A DNA stretch of 64,000 bases, taken from NCBI RefSeq assembly GCF_042678485.1, contig NZ_JBHTKR010000005.1, forward strand, positions 434,001-498,000. Direction: 5' to 3'. Under the pieces are notes generated by a model. The model was not told the origin of the DNA. It saw nothing but the letters and a program-made list of their open reading frames with translations, and searched no databases. This stretch comes from Seohaeicola saemankumensis (GTDB taxonomy: Bacteria > Pseudomonadota > Alphaproteobacteria > Rhodobacterales > Rhodobacteraceae). How positions within the stretch are numbered: position 1 is the first letter of the stretch; every line of letters begins with the position of its first letter. Of the stretch, positions 45,373 to 54,123 are shown piece by piece. Made by a program: the position numbers and the translations under genes.

Positions 45373-46965
45373 TCAGTGCCGGAAATGCCGCATGCCCGTA
45401 AAGACCATCGCCAGACCGGCCTCGTCCGCCGCCGCGATCACCTCGGCATCGCGCATCGACCCGCCCGGCTGGATCACCGCGGTTGCACCGGCCTCGGCGG
45501 CGGTCAGCAGACCGTCGGCGAAGGGAAAGAACGCGTCCGAAGCGACAACCGACCCCTGCGTCAGCGGCGTGGACAGGCCCAGCGCCTCGGCCATGTCCTG
45601 CGCCTTGCGCGCGGCGATCCGGCAACTGTCCACGCGGCTCATCTGCCCCGCGCCCACACCCACGGTCGCCCCGTCCTTCACATAGACGATCGCATTCGAT
45701 TTGACATGTTTCGCCACTTTCCACGCGAACAGCAGATCGGCCAGTTCAGCCTCGCTGGGCGCACGTTTCGTCACGACCTTCAGATCATCCAGACCGATAT
45801 GGCCATTGTCCTTGTCCTGCACCAGATAGCCGCCCGACACCTGCCGCCACGTCAGCGCGGCCTCGGCCGGATTGGCCAGGCCCGGCGTGATCAGCAGCCG
45901 CAGGTTCTTCTTGGCCGCGAAGATGTCGCGCGCGGCCTGATCGGCCCCCGGCGCGATCACCACTTCGGTGAAGATCTGCGCGATCTCCTCGGCGGTGGCG
46001 GCGTCCAGCGTGCTGTTCAGCGCGATGATCCCGCCAAAGGCGCTGGTGCGGTCGCAATCGAAGGCCCGCGCATAGGCATCCTTGAGGCTGGTGCCACGCG
46101 CCACACCGCAGGGATTGGCATGTTTGATGATCGCGCAGGCCGGCCCGTCGGAGGGCGCGAATTCGCTGACCAGTTCAAAGGCCGCATCGGTGTCATTGAT
46201 GTTGTTGTAAGACAGCTCCTTGCCCTGCAACTGCTGTGCGGTCGCCACGCCGGGTCGGGCGCTGCCATCCAGGTAGAAGGATGCGGACTGATGCGGGTTC
46301 TCGCCATAGCGCAGGCTTTGGGCCAGCTTGCCCGCCACCACGCGACGGCGCGGCGCGGTCTCGCCGATGGCGGCCGCCATCCAGGTCGACACGGCGGCAT
46401 CATAGGCCCCGGTGCGCGCATAGGCGATTTGCGCCAGCCGCTGCCGGAATGTCAGCGACGTGGCGCCATCATGCGCCTCAAGCTCGGCCAGCAGGGGGGC
46501 GTAATCCTCGACATCGACCACGACATTGACGAAGCCATGGTTCTTGGCGGCCGCCCGGATCATCGCGGGTCCACCGATATCGATATTCTCGATGCAGGTC
46601 TCGTAATCCGCACCTTTCGCCACGGTTTCCTCGAACGGATAGAGGTTGACCACCAGCAGGTCGATCGCGCCGATGCCATGCGCCTCCATCGCGGCCAGGT
46701 GATCGGCATTGTCGCGCAGCGCCAGCAGGCCGCCATGTACCGCCGGGTGCAGCGTCTTGACGCGGCCATCCATCATTTCGGGAAATCCCGTGACATCGGC
46801 CACGTCCTTGACCTCCAGACCGGCCGCGCGCAGCGTCGCCGCCGACCCGCCCGTGGACAGCAGTTCGATCCCGCGCGCCGCCAGCGCGTGGCCCAGGTCC
46901 AGCAGCCCGGTCTTGTCGGATACGGAAATCAGCGCGCGGCGCACTGGGTGCAGGTCGGTCGTCAT
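45373..46965 (-). CDS. purH: Bifunctional AICAR formyltransferase/IMP cyclohydrolase
   Basis: 530-residue enzyme for the last two steps of IMP synthesis. N-terminal MGS-like cyclohydrolase domain (RALISVSDKTGLLDLG, LLSTGGSAATL, GRVKTLHPAVHGGLLA) and C-terminal AICAR transformylase with KHANPCGVA and the end segment VASDAFFPFADG. Start ATG 46965 behind a GGGGG ribosome-binding site. Follows the heparinase-family gene by 43 bases on the same strand. Confidence 0.97.
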   Translation of the reverse strand: MTTDLHPVRRALISVSDKTGLLDLGHALAARGIELLSTGGSAATLRAAGLEVKDVADVTGFPEMMDGRVKTLHPAVHGGLLALRDNADHLAAMEAHGIGAIDLLVVNLYPFEETVAKGADYETCIENIDIGGPAMIRAAAKNHGFVNVVVDVEDYAPLLAELEAHDGATSLTFRQRLAQIAYARTGAYDAAVSTWMAAAIGETAPRRRVVAGKLAQSLRYGENPHQSASFYLDGSARPGVATAQQLQGKELSYNNINDTDAAFELVSEFAPSDGPACAIIKHANPCGVARGTSLKDAYARAFDCDRTSAFGGIIALNSTLDAATAEEIAQIFTEVVIAPGADQAARDIFAAKKNLRLLITPGLANPAEAALTWRQVSGGYLVQDKDNGHIGLDDLKVVTKRAPSEAELADLLFAWKVAKHVKSNAIVYVKDGATVGVGAGQMSRVDSCRIAARKAQDMAEALGLSTPLTQGSVVASDAFFPFADGLLTAAEAGATAVIQPGGSMRDAEVIAAADEAGLAMVFTGMRHFRH

Positions 46966-47008
46966 GGTTCTTGGCCCCCGAGGTCGTTCGGCCCCCGCGG
47001 ACAGGGGC

Positions 47009-48757
47009 CTAAAGTGTCACATCCATCTCGTCCCGGTTCAGGTCGCGAATACTGATCGGCGTATCCTGCGCCTTGGTCAAAGACCACCGGGTGCGGGTCG
47101 CATAGTCCATCACGCGGCCGGATAAAACGATTTGTTTGGTCGCACGGGGGGCAAGGCGGCCTTTTTCCAGGTAAACGCTGGGCTCCAGCGTCATGATCGC
47201 GCGGCTGTCATGGCGAAACACCCACAACTCACCGCTTTTCAACGCCAGTGACACGGCCGTGCCGCCCATGTCCAGTTCGGCCTCGACCTCGGGATGCAGG
47301 TGAAAGCGGATCGCGAAAGGGATGCCCTGCAGGCGGATCGCATCCATCTGCCTGTCGAATGTCTTTTGCGCCGCCCCGTTCAACGCGATCAGCAAATCCT
47401 CGCCCGCCAGCCCGCTGCCATCGAAGGTCAGCTCCAGCGTTCGCGCATGGGTCAGTCCGTGGGTGCGGACATAACCGTCATGCCCCCCCTGGAACCGCAG
47501 ACCATCCGGCATCTGCGAGATCTCGACCGGCACATCTTTCGGCGCATCCATCAGCCACTCGGCCCGCCCCGACAAGGCGGCCTTGGCCTTGCCCAGTCGC
47601 GCGCTGGAATATCCCGCCAGCGTTACGGTGGAATGGCTGGGCGTGGCGCGACCGGCGCGGCGCCATTCCAGGCCAAAGGCAGCACCCGAGCCGCAATTGA
47701 CCACCACCGGACGCCGCCCGGACGTCAGCTCAAACGCAAGAGTCGAGGCATGGGCATTCACCGAAGCCACACCCGCAGGCGGTGGGGCCGCATCCACGAT
47801 CACGCTGGTCCGCCCGGCGCCCAACCGGGCAAACCCCATCGAAAGGCCCTCGGGCATGCGGTTCTTGACGCCCGACGCCGCCAGCGCACCGTCCAGCCGC
47901 CCCTCCAGTCCGCGCCCCCCGCCATGAAACCGCGCAAGACCTCCATCAGAATGGCGCAGCGTCCGCAGACTGGGCGCGATCCTGTCGATCGCCGCAAGCA
48001 AATCCGCAGGCACGGATCGCCCGGCCTCGCCAAGCGCGGCGGCGGCCCAGGTCAGCAGGGTGAAAACCTCCAGCAGTTCTTCGGGATTGCGCGTTGGAAT
48101 CCCCCCCTGCTCATCGACCTGTACCCGACAGTCGCGCGCCAGCGCCCGCATCGCGGGTTCAACAAGCCGCTCCATCCCCTGCAGGGAAAGGCCCGCATAG
48201 ATCATGCCGGTCAACGCCTCGATCCGCGGCAATCCGGGCGAGGCCGCGCGCCAGCGCCGCCCCAGAAAGATCGCCTGCTGCGCCAGTGATCGGTAGAACG
48301 CCTCGGACTGCGCCTTGTCCCGCCCGCGCAACACGAAAAGCGCGTGATGGATCCAGCGGATCACCCTGCGTCCGGTCAGGTCCGGCGTCCAGCCAGGCCC
48401 CTTTCCCCGACCGTAGCGGTCAATCCAGGCCCACAGCCAGTCCTGCGCCAGCGCGCGGGTCCCGGCATCGCCGACCGCCGCCAGATCGTCCAGCCAGCCG
48501 AATCCCTGCAATTCTTCCTCGAACAAATCGTCCGGCGCCTCGACCTGCCAGGGCGTGCGCCCCTCGGCCACGACAAGATGTCCTGCGAACAGATAGTTGC
48601 CCGCCAGCAACTGGCGCCCCCTGGCAAAACTGCCGATGGTGCGGGGTTCGGGCTGGCTGACAAAGCCGGTGGCAGGGCGCGACAGGGTACTCAGCCGCGC
48701 ATGAAAGCGGTGCATCCAGCGCTTGCGACGCGCCGAAAAGCTCTCGGATCGGGACAT
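47009..48757 (-). CDS. Heparinase II/III-family protein
   Basis: 582-residue protein with an N-terminal alpha/alpha toroid (about 40-300) and a C-terminal beta-sandwich typical of heparinase II/III-like polysaccharide lyases (region ASTLAFELTSGRRPVVVNCGSG, TPSHSTVTLAGYSS near residue 380). No signal peptide is evident, although characterised lyases are periplasmic. The gene lies between rsmB and purH, an arrangement I recall across Rhodobacterales, which points to a housekeeping role, perhaps in exopolysaccharide or cell-wall polymer turnover, rather than heparin use. Substrate unknown. Confidence 0.88.
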   Translation of the reverse strand: MSRSESFSARRKRWMHRFHARLSTLSRPATGFVSQPEPRTIGSFARGRQLLAGNYLFAGHLVVAEGRTPWQVEAPDDLFEEELQGFGWLDDLAAVGDAGTRALAQDWLWAWIDRYGRGKGPGWTPDLTGRRVIRWIHHALFVLRGRDKAQSEAFYRSLAQQAIFLGRRWRAASPGLPRIEALTGMIYAGLSLQGMERLVEPAMRALARDCRVQVDEQGGIPTRNPEELLEVFTLLTWAAAALGEAGRSVPADLLAAIDRIAPSLRTLRHSDGGLARFHGGGRGLEGRLDGALAASGVKNRMPEGLSMGFARLGAGRTSVIVDAAPPPAGVASVNAHASTLAFELTSGRRPVVVNCGSGAAFGLEWRRAGRATPSHSTVTLAGYSSARLGKAKAALSGRAEWLMDAPKDVPVEISQMPDGLRFQGGHDGYVRTHGLTHARTLELTFDGSGLAGEDLLIALNGAAQKTFDRQMDAIRLQGIPFAIRFHLHPEVEAELDMGGTAVSLALKSGELWVFRHDSRAIMTLEPSVYLEKGRLAPRATKQIVLSGRVMDYATRTRWSLTKAQDTPISIRDLNRDEMDVTL

Positions 48758-48845
48758 TGCTCTGCCTCTCGCGCGGGTTGACGCGTCTTTGTCGAACCAT
48801 AGCCCGGCGATCCGCGCAAGTCACCGCCGAATTCCGGCGCATGGC

Positions 48846-48872
48846 TTCTTCTTGCCGGAAATATCCTCGGGG
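48846..48872 (-). repeat. Intergenic repeat element, copy d
   Basis: Minus-strand GAGGATATTTCCGGCAAGAA; same variant core as copy e, after two hairpins downstream of rsmB and before the heparinase-family gene. Confidence 0.75.
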
Positions 48873-48874
48873 GT

Positions 48875-48910
48875 AGACCCGCAGGGTCTGTGGGGGCAGA
48901 CAGCCCCCAC
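48875..48910 (-). terminator. Two tandem hairpins after rsmB
   Basis: First (from rsmB) GTGGGGGC/GCCCCCAC, 8 bp with a 5-base loop at 48890-48910; second AGACCC/GGGTCT with a 3-base loop at 48875-48889. They sit 18 bases after rsmB and lead into repeat copy d. Confidence 0.65.
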
Positions 48911-48927
48911 CTTGGCGGCCCTGCGCG

Positions 48928-50193
48928 TCACATCCGCAGGCAAGCGATATAGAACCCGTCCAGACCACCCTGTTCGGCCCAGACATCAGGCCGCAGGCGC
49001 AAGCCACCCTCGGGCGTGATCCAGGCCGGATCGACACCCGGTCGCGCCAGCGCATCGCGATCCACCACAAGACCGGGGTGGCTTTCCAGCGCTTCCTCGA
49101 TCTGGCATTCGCCCTCGTCGGGCAGCAGCGAGCAGGTGCAATAGATCAGCCTTCCCCCCGGCTTCAACAGGCCAAGCGCATGATCCAGCATCCGCGCCTG
49201 AAGGTCGATCAGCGCACCGAAATCCGATCCGTCCTTGGCATGGGGCAGGTCAGGGTGACGCCGGATCGTTCCTGTGGCCGAACAGGGCGCATCCAGCAGG
49301 ATCGCATCGTAGCGGCCATCATGCTCCAGCGCGTCGCCCACCACCAGCGTGGCCTGCAACCCGGTACGCGCCAGGTTCGCCGCGACCCGCGCCATGCGCG
49401 CCTCGGACAGATCCAGCGCGGTCACACGGGCACCAGCCGCGGCCAATTGCATTGTCTTTCCGCCCGGTGCCGCGCACATGTCCAGCACCGCCTCGCCCGG
49501 TTGGGCGGCCAGCACCCGGGCGGGGATTGCAGCGGCGGCATCCTGCACCCACCAGTCGCCGCTGTCATATCCCGGCAGTGACGTAACCTGCCCCGCAGCG
49601 CCCAGGCGCACCGATCCCGTGGGCAGCACAATGCCGCCAACCGCAGCCGCCACATCCGTGGCAGGGCCGCGCGGGGTCAGGTCCAGCGGTGGCGTGGCGA
49701 AATGCACAGCCTCCATCGCGGCAACTGCGGGCGCGCCATATGCCTCGACCAAGGGCGCGCGCAGCCACTTCGGCAGGCGCGGCACCCGCAGCTTTACCCA
49801 TGCCGCAGGCCCCTCGGCCGCGATCTTGCGCAGCACGGCATTGACCATCCCTTTCAGCGCGCCGGTCCGCTTGTCCTGGCCCACGATCGCCACGGCCTCG
49901 TTCACGACACCATGCGCGTCGCCGCCCATGCAGATTTCGACGGTGGCCAGACGCAGCATGTTCCGCACGCTCAGGGGCGGATTCTTCCGCAGATGCCGTT
50001 CCAGCAGGCGATCCGCGCGCTCCAGCCCGCGCAGCGTGTCCAACGCAAGGCGTTGTGCACGGGCGCGATCTGCCGGCTCAAGCCGATCCAGTGCACCCGC
50101 CGCCAGCAGTTCGGACATCAGCCGACCCTCGCCAGTGATCCGGTCAAGCATCTGATGCGCCACGCGGCGTGGAGAACTTTGGGGGGCGGCCAT
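48928..50193 (-). CDS. rsmB: 16S rRNA (cytosine-C5)-methyltransferase, RsmB/Sun family
   Basis: 421-residue RNA methyltransferase expected to make m5C967 in 16S rRNA. N-terminal NusB-like RNA-binding domain (about 1-140), then a Rossmann domain with SAM motif LDMCAAPGGKTMQL, motif IV DAPCSATGTIRRHPDL (Cys for product release) and motif VI IYCTCSLLPDEGE (catalytic Cys). ATG 50193 has AAGGAT upstream. Divergent from the small SdhAF4-like gene. Confidence 0.95.
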   Translation of the reverse strand: MAAPQSSPRRVAHQMLDRITGEGRLMSELLAAGALDRLEPADRARAQRLALDTLRGLERADRLLERHLRKNPPLSVRNMLRLATVEICMGGDAHGVVNEAVAIVGQDKRTGALKGMVNAVLRKIAAEGPAAWVKLRVPRLPKWLRAPLVEAYGAPAVAAMEAVHFATPPLDLTPRGPATDVAAAVGGIVLPTGSVRLGAAGQVTSLPGYDSGDWWVQDAAAAIPARVLAAQPGEAVLDMCAAPGGKTMQLAAAGARVTALDLSEARMARVAANLARTGLQATLVVGDALEHDGRYDAILLDAPCSATGTIRRHPDLPHAKDGSDFGALIDLQARMLDHALGLLKPGGRLIYCTCSLLPDEGECQIEEALESHPGLVVDRDALARPGVDPAWITPEGGLRLRPDVWAEQGGLDGFYIACLRM

Positions 50194-50259
50194 GGCGTTA
50201 TCCTTGCTTGCAGGCGGTTGCGCCGTATATCAAGCGATGGTGCCAGAAGGAAGACAGCC

Positions 50260-50451
50260 GTGACCGACGAGATCCAGAGCCCTGCCCCCCGAGACTTGCC
50301 GCCAGCCGCGCAACGCGCCCTGGCCGAAGCCGAAGAACGCCGCAAGACAGCGAAAGCGCTTGAGATGCCGAAAGAGCTTGGCGGGCGCAACGGGCCAGAG
50401 CCCGTGCGCTACGGCGATTGGGAGAAGAAGGGCATCGCGATCGATTTCTGA
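50260..50451 (+). CDS. DUF1674 / SdhAF4-like succinate dehydrogenase assembly factor
   Basis: 63-residue protein starting at GTG 50260 (AAGGAAG upstream). The C-terminal half KELGGRNGPEPVRYGDWEKKGIAIDF (positions 38-63) is the DUF1674 signature, shared with eukaryotic SDHAF4, which binds the flavinylated SdhA subunit and aids complex II assembly. N-terminal half is low-complexity Ala/Glu/Pro. Short, cytoplasmic. Divergent from rsmB with a 66-base spacer. Confidence 0.88.
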   Translation: MTDEIQSPAPRDLPPAAQRALAEAEERRKTAKALEMPKELGGRNGPEPVRYGDWEKKGIAIDF

Positions 50452-50474
50452 TCCGCGCCCGCAGTTTTGCGTCC

Positions 50475-50852
50475 TTACTGCACCACGAAATCGGCAAAGT
50501 CGCCGGCACCGCGATCCGCGATGAAGCGCACCGTCTGGCCCTGTACGCGCACTTCCTGGCAATTCGGGCCCAGATCCGTGCCGCCCCAGTTCAGATCCCG
50601 GCAGAAGAACCCGTCCTGCCAGCGCCATTCGCCGGTCACGTCCCAGCCCAGTCCACGCCCGGTGATTTCGCCATCCGGCAGAACCTTCAGTCGCACGACG
50701 ATGGGGCCATAGCCTTTCAGGCGCAGGTCTTTCCCCGCCACGGTTGACAGGAACGCCGACTGATCCGGGATCGGCATGAATTCCTCGGCCACCGACGGAA
50801 CTGCCGCAGCGCCAGCAAGGGACATGGTCAGAACAAGGGCAAAGGGTTTCAT
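50475..50852 (-). CDS. Small periplasmic hypothetical protein
   Basis: 125 residues with a clear signal peptide (MKPFALVLTMSLAGAAAVPSVA). The mature part (about 100 aa) is beta-rich, with GWDVTGEWRWQDGFFCRDLNWG and two Cys (FFC, PNC) that could pair. I do not recognise a named family; similar small secreted proteins occur in Rhodobacterales. ATG 50852 chosen because GAGG lies at good spacing and it begins the signal peptide. Convergent with the SdhAF4-like gene. Confidence 0.75.
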   Translation of the reverse strand: MKPFALVLTMSLAGAAAVPSVAEEFMPIPDQSAFLSTVAGKDLRLKGYGPIVVRLKVLPDGEITGRGLGWDVTGEWRWQDGFFCRDLNWGGTDLGPNCQEVRVQGQTVRFIADRGAGDFADFVVQ

Positions 50853-50995
50853 GGAGATCGGCCTCATATGAGTTGAGCAGCATTACCGGAATATACGCAA
50901 AAATCGCAGATTCGGATCATTCGGCGCCTCACAAACCCGCGAGGCTCGGCCAAAAACTGCCGATCGGACAGCCGACATTACACAACCGCGCGCGG

Positions 50996-51814
50996 TCAGT
51001 GAGCGTTCAGCCCCAGGACATCGACCATGTCGTATTCGCCCGGGTGACGCCCCTGCCCCCAAAGCGCGGCCTTCAGTGCGCCCCTGGCAAAGACCCCGCG
51101 ATCGGTTGCGATGTGGCGCAGGATGACCCGCTCGCCAGGAGCGGCGAACATGACGTCATGCTCGCCCACGATATCGCCGCCGCGAATGGCGGAAAATCCG
51201 ATGTGGCCGCGCTCACGCGCACCGGTGATCCCTTCGCGGGCGGCGTCGCGCACATCCTCAAGCCGGACACCGCGCCCGATGGCCGCCGCCTCGCCCAGCA
51301 TCAATGCCGTGCCGGAAGGGGCATCGACCTTGCGGTTGTGATGGGCCTCAATCACCTCGATGTCGAAATCCGCGTCCAGCGCGGCGGCAACCCGCTTTGT
51401 CAGCTGGACCAGCAGGTTGACACCCAGAGACATGTTGCCCGCCCGCACGACAACGGCATGGCGCGCCGCCGCCTTGATGGCGGCCAGATCATCCTCGGAC
51501 AGGCCCGTGGTGCCGATGACATGCACGGCGCGCGCCTGTGCCGCCAGTGCCGCGAATGCGACCGTGGCTGCAGGGCTGGTGAAGTCGATCACCGCCTGGG
51601 CATGGCGAAACGCCTCCAGCGGATCATCGGTGACGGTCACGCCCAGTGCGGCCCCCCCCATGGCGGTACCCAGGTCCTGCCCGATCCAGTCATGGCCCGC
51701 GCGTTCCACCGCGCCGACCAGACGCGCCTGATCGCTGTCCGTGATGGTCTGCACCAGCATCCGGCCCATCCGGCCCGATACACCCGTCACCACGATTCCC
51801 GGCTTGTCCGTCAT
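50996..51814 (-). CDS. dapB: 4-hydroxy-tetrahydrodipicolinate reductase
   Basis: 272-residue NAD(P)H-dependent reductase of the lysine/diaminopimelate pathway, upstream of DapD. Nucleotide-binding GVSGRMGRMLVQ, GTTGLS and the catalytic HHNRKVDAPSGTAL are present. The open frame continues to 52459 through the antisense of rbfA; the true start is ATG 51814, with GAGGTGA just upstream and the family N-terminus MTDKPGIVVTG. Divergent from rbfA. Confidence 0.96.
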   Translation of the reverse strand: MTDKPGIVVTGVSGRMGRMLVQTITDSDQARLVGAVERAGHDWIGQDLGTAMGGAALGVTVTDDPLEAFRHAQAVIDFTSPAATVAFAALAAQARAVHVIGTTGLSEDDLAAIKAAARHAVVVRAGNMSLGVNLLVQLTKRVAAALDADFDIEVIEAHHNRKVDAPSGTALMLGEAAAIGRGVRLEDVRDAAREGITGARERGHIGFSAIRGGDIVGEHDVMFAAPGERVILRHIATDRGVFARGALKAALWGQGRHPGEYDMVDVLGLNAH

Positions 51815-51901
51815 CCCGCTCACCTCGTCTGCCCGTTTCCGCATCTGCCGTCCCTCATATCCAAGCAACCGCCGCTTGGCAAAGCCTGCCGGAACGCTTA
51901 G

Positions 51902-52300
51902 ATGGGCGGCATGGTAAAAAGCACATCTTCCTCTAGTCCGGGCCAACGACAGCTGCGCGTGGGCGAACTCATCCGCCGCACCCTGTCCGAGGTGCTGCTG
52001 CGCGGCGACGTTCATGACCCTGACCTCAACCGCATGTCCATCACCGTGGGCGAGGTGCGCGTGACCACCGATCTGCGCGTCGCCACGATCTATGTCTTGC
52101 CACTGGGCGGCGAAGGCAAGGACGAGGTGATCAAGCTTCTGGCCCGCAACAAGGGCGAGTTGAGGCGCATCATCGGCAAGAAGGTCGCCCTCAAGTTCGC
52201 GCCCGAGCTGCGGTTCCAGCTGGACGAGACCTTTGACCGGATGGACGAAACGCGCCGCCTGTTCGCGCAGGACGCCGTCCGGCGCGACCTCGACGACTGA
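51902..52300 (+). CDS. rbfA: 30S ribosome-binding factor A
   Basis: 132-residue ribosome maturation factor that binds helix 1 of 16S rRNA during 30S assembly. Single KH-type fold: RQLRVGELIRRTLSEVL, DPDLNRMSITVGEVRVTTDLR and PELRFQLDETFDRMD are family-typical. Start may be ATG 51902 or 51911; neither has a strong ribosome-binding site. Its stop overlaps the next start by one base (TGATG). Confidence 0.95.
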   Translation: MGGMVKSTSSSSPGQRQLRVGELIRRTLSEVLLRGDVHDPDLNRMSITVGEVRVTTDLRVATIYVLPLGGEGKDEVIKLLARNKGELRRIIGKKVALKFAPELRFQLDETFDRMDETRRLFAQDAVRRDLDD

Positions 52301-53046
52301 TGCGCGCGCTGTCGGCGCTGATGGTCGGCCTGGTGGCCCTTGCCGCTTCCCGGGCCGTTGCGCTGGACTGTCGCGAAACCACATATGAAGACGTGCTCTA
52401 TGCAATCTGCGAGGTCGACACCGCGACAGAACGGCTGGAACTGTTCCTGAACGATCCAACGGGCCGGCCCCATGGTCATTTCAGCGCAATCGACGATGCG
52501 CTGGCCGCTTCGGGGCAGACCCTCGGCTTCGCGATGAACGCGGGCATGTATCATCAGGATCGGCGGCCCGTGGGCCTCTACATCGAGAACGGCGAAACCC
52601 TTGCGCCGCTGCAGACCCGCGAAAGCTATGGCAACTTCGGCCTGCTGCCGAACGGGTTGCTGTGCCTGACCGAAACCGGCGCACGGGTGATCGAGACGCT
52701 GCGCTACCGCGACACCGGGCCGGACTGCCGGTCCGCCACCCAATCGGGGCCGATGCTGGTGATCGACGGCGCGCTGCATCCACGGTTCCTGCCCGACAGC
52801 ACCTCGCGCTATATCCGCAACGGGGTCGGCACGACGGACGCGGGCGACCGCGCCGTTTTCGCCATCTCGCGCAATCCGGTCACCTTTCACCAGTTTGCCC
52901 GCTTCTTCCGCGATGCGCTTGGCCTGCGACAGGCGCTTTATTTCGACGGCAATATCTCGCGCCTGCATGCGCCGCAGATGGGACGCTCGGACAGCGGCTT
53001 TCGCATGGGGCCGATCATCGGCCTGCCTGTGCCCAAGGGCGACTGA
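52300..53046 (+). CDS. Phosphodiester glycosidase-like (NAGPA/DUF2233) protein
   Basis: 248-residue secreted protein with signal peptide (cleavage after RAVA). The NAGPA/DUF2233 core shows MNAGMYHQDRRPVGLYIENG, NFGLLPNG, QSGPMLVIDG and ALYFDGNISRLHAP, the pattern of phosphodiester glycosidases related to the mannose-6-phosphate uncovering enzyme; bacterial members are linked to cell-wall or exopolysaccharide processing. Coupled to rbfA by a TGATG overlap, an order I recall from other Rhodobacterales. Substrate unknown. Confidence 0.86.
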   Translation: MRALSALMVGLVALAASRAVALDCRETTYEDVLYAICEVDTATERLELFLNDPTGRPHGHFSAIDDALAASGQTLGFAMNAGMYHQDRRPVGLYIENGETLAPLQTRESYGNFGLLPNGLLCLTETGARVIETLRYRDTGPDCRSATQSGPMLVIDGALHPRFLPDSTSRYIRNGVGTTDAGDRAVFAISRNPVTFHQFARFFRDALGLRQALYFDGNISRLHAPQMGRSDSGFRMGPIIGLPVPKGD

Positions 53047-53050
53047 TCCC

Positions 53051-53074
53051 GCTTCATCGTTCCGCAAATACTCA
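53051..53074 (-). repeat. Intergenic repeat element, copy c
   Basis: Minus-strand TGAGTATTTGCGGAACGATG, beginning five bases after the stop of the NAGPA-like gene and antisense to it. Same core as copies a and b. Confidence 0.8.
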
Positions 53075-53167
53075 AAACCCGCAGCAGGCCGTCGCCGCAA
53101 CGCCAGCGTTTGACAGACCGACGCCCTTGGGCTAGGCCCCGCGCTCTGACAGGAACGGGACAAAGCC

Positions 53168-54076
53168 ATGGGACGCAAGCGCAAGGGTCGTGACATTTCG
53201 GGCTGGCTGGTAGTGGACAAGCCCGCGGGCCTGACCTCGACCGCCGTGGTCAACAAGGTGCGCTGGGCGCTGGATGCCAACAAGGCAGGGCATGCCGGCA
53301 CGCTGGACCCCGAAGCGACCGGCGTTCTGGCCGTGGCGCTGGGCGAGGCCACCAAGACCGTCCCCTATATCACCGACGCGCTGAAAGCCTACCGTTTCAC
53401 GATCCGGCTGGGACAGGCCACCAATACAGACGATGCCGAAGGCGAAGTGATCGCCACCTCGGACATCCGCCCCGATGACGCCACCATCAAGGAGGCGCTG
53501 CATGCCTTTGTCGGTGACATCATGCAGGTGCCGCCGCGGTTTTCCGCCGTCAAGATCGACGGGGAACGCGCCTACAAGCTGGCCCGCGATGACGCCGAAT
53601 TCGAGATTGCAGCACGGCCCTTGTGGGTCGAGGAACTGGTGATGACGGACCGGCCCGATGCTGATCATGTCGTTTTGGAAATGACCTGCGGCAAGGGCGG
53701 CTATGTCCGGTCGATCGCGCGCGACCTGGGCGAGGCGCTGGGTTGCCATGCCCATGTCGTGACCCTGCGCCGCGTCTGGTCCGGCCCGTTCGAGGCAACG
53801 GACGGGTTGACGCTGGATCAGATCGACGCCATGGCCCGGACGCCCGAACTTGACGCCCATGTGCTGCCGCTGGAAACCGGCCTTGCCGACCTGCCCGAAC
53901 TGCGCTGCACGCCGGAGGGCGCCGCGAAACTGCGAAACGGCAATCCCGGCATGGTGCTGGCCTCCGATGTCGAATACGGCGACGAAGCCTGGGCCAGCCT
54001 GGACGGACACGCCGTGGCGGTCGGCATCTACAAGGCCGGCGAACTGCACCCGAGCCGCGTGTTCAACCGGGACTGA
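53168..54076 (+). CDS. truB: tRNA pseudouridine(55) synthase
   Basis: 302-residue pseudouridine synthase acting on U55 of tRNA. Catalytic Asp in GHAGTLDPEATGVL, plus GWLVVDKPAG at the N-terminus, RFSAVKIDGERAY-type segment and GKGGYVRSIARDLG. C-terminal PUA-like region. ATG 53168 with AGGAACGG upstream. Usually next to rpsO; here three accessory genes intervene. Confidence 0.96.
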   Translation: MGRKRKGRDISGWLVVDKPAGLTSTAVVNKVRWALDANKAGHAGTLDPEATGVLAVALGEATKTVPYITDALKAYRFTIRLGQATNTDDAEGEVIATSDIRPDDATIKEALHAFVGDIMQVPPRFSAVKIDGERAYKLARDDAEFEIAARPLWVEELVMTDRPDADHVVLEMTCGKGGYVRSIARDLGEALGCHAHVVTLRRVWSGPFEATDGLTLDQIDAMARTPELDAHVLPLETGLADLPELRCTPEGAAKLRNGNPGMVLASDVEYGDEAWASLDGHAVAVGIYKAGELHPSRVFNRD

Positions 54077-54123
54077 GGCGCGGCCGCCTTGCAAACCGGT
54101 GGCGGGCAAGGCACAACCAAGCC

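Noticed and set aside
51815..52459. N-terminal extension of dapB to 52459
   Set aside because: The extension is antisense to rbfA; the start at 51814 has a strong ribosome-binding site and gives normal DapB length.
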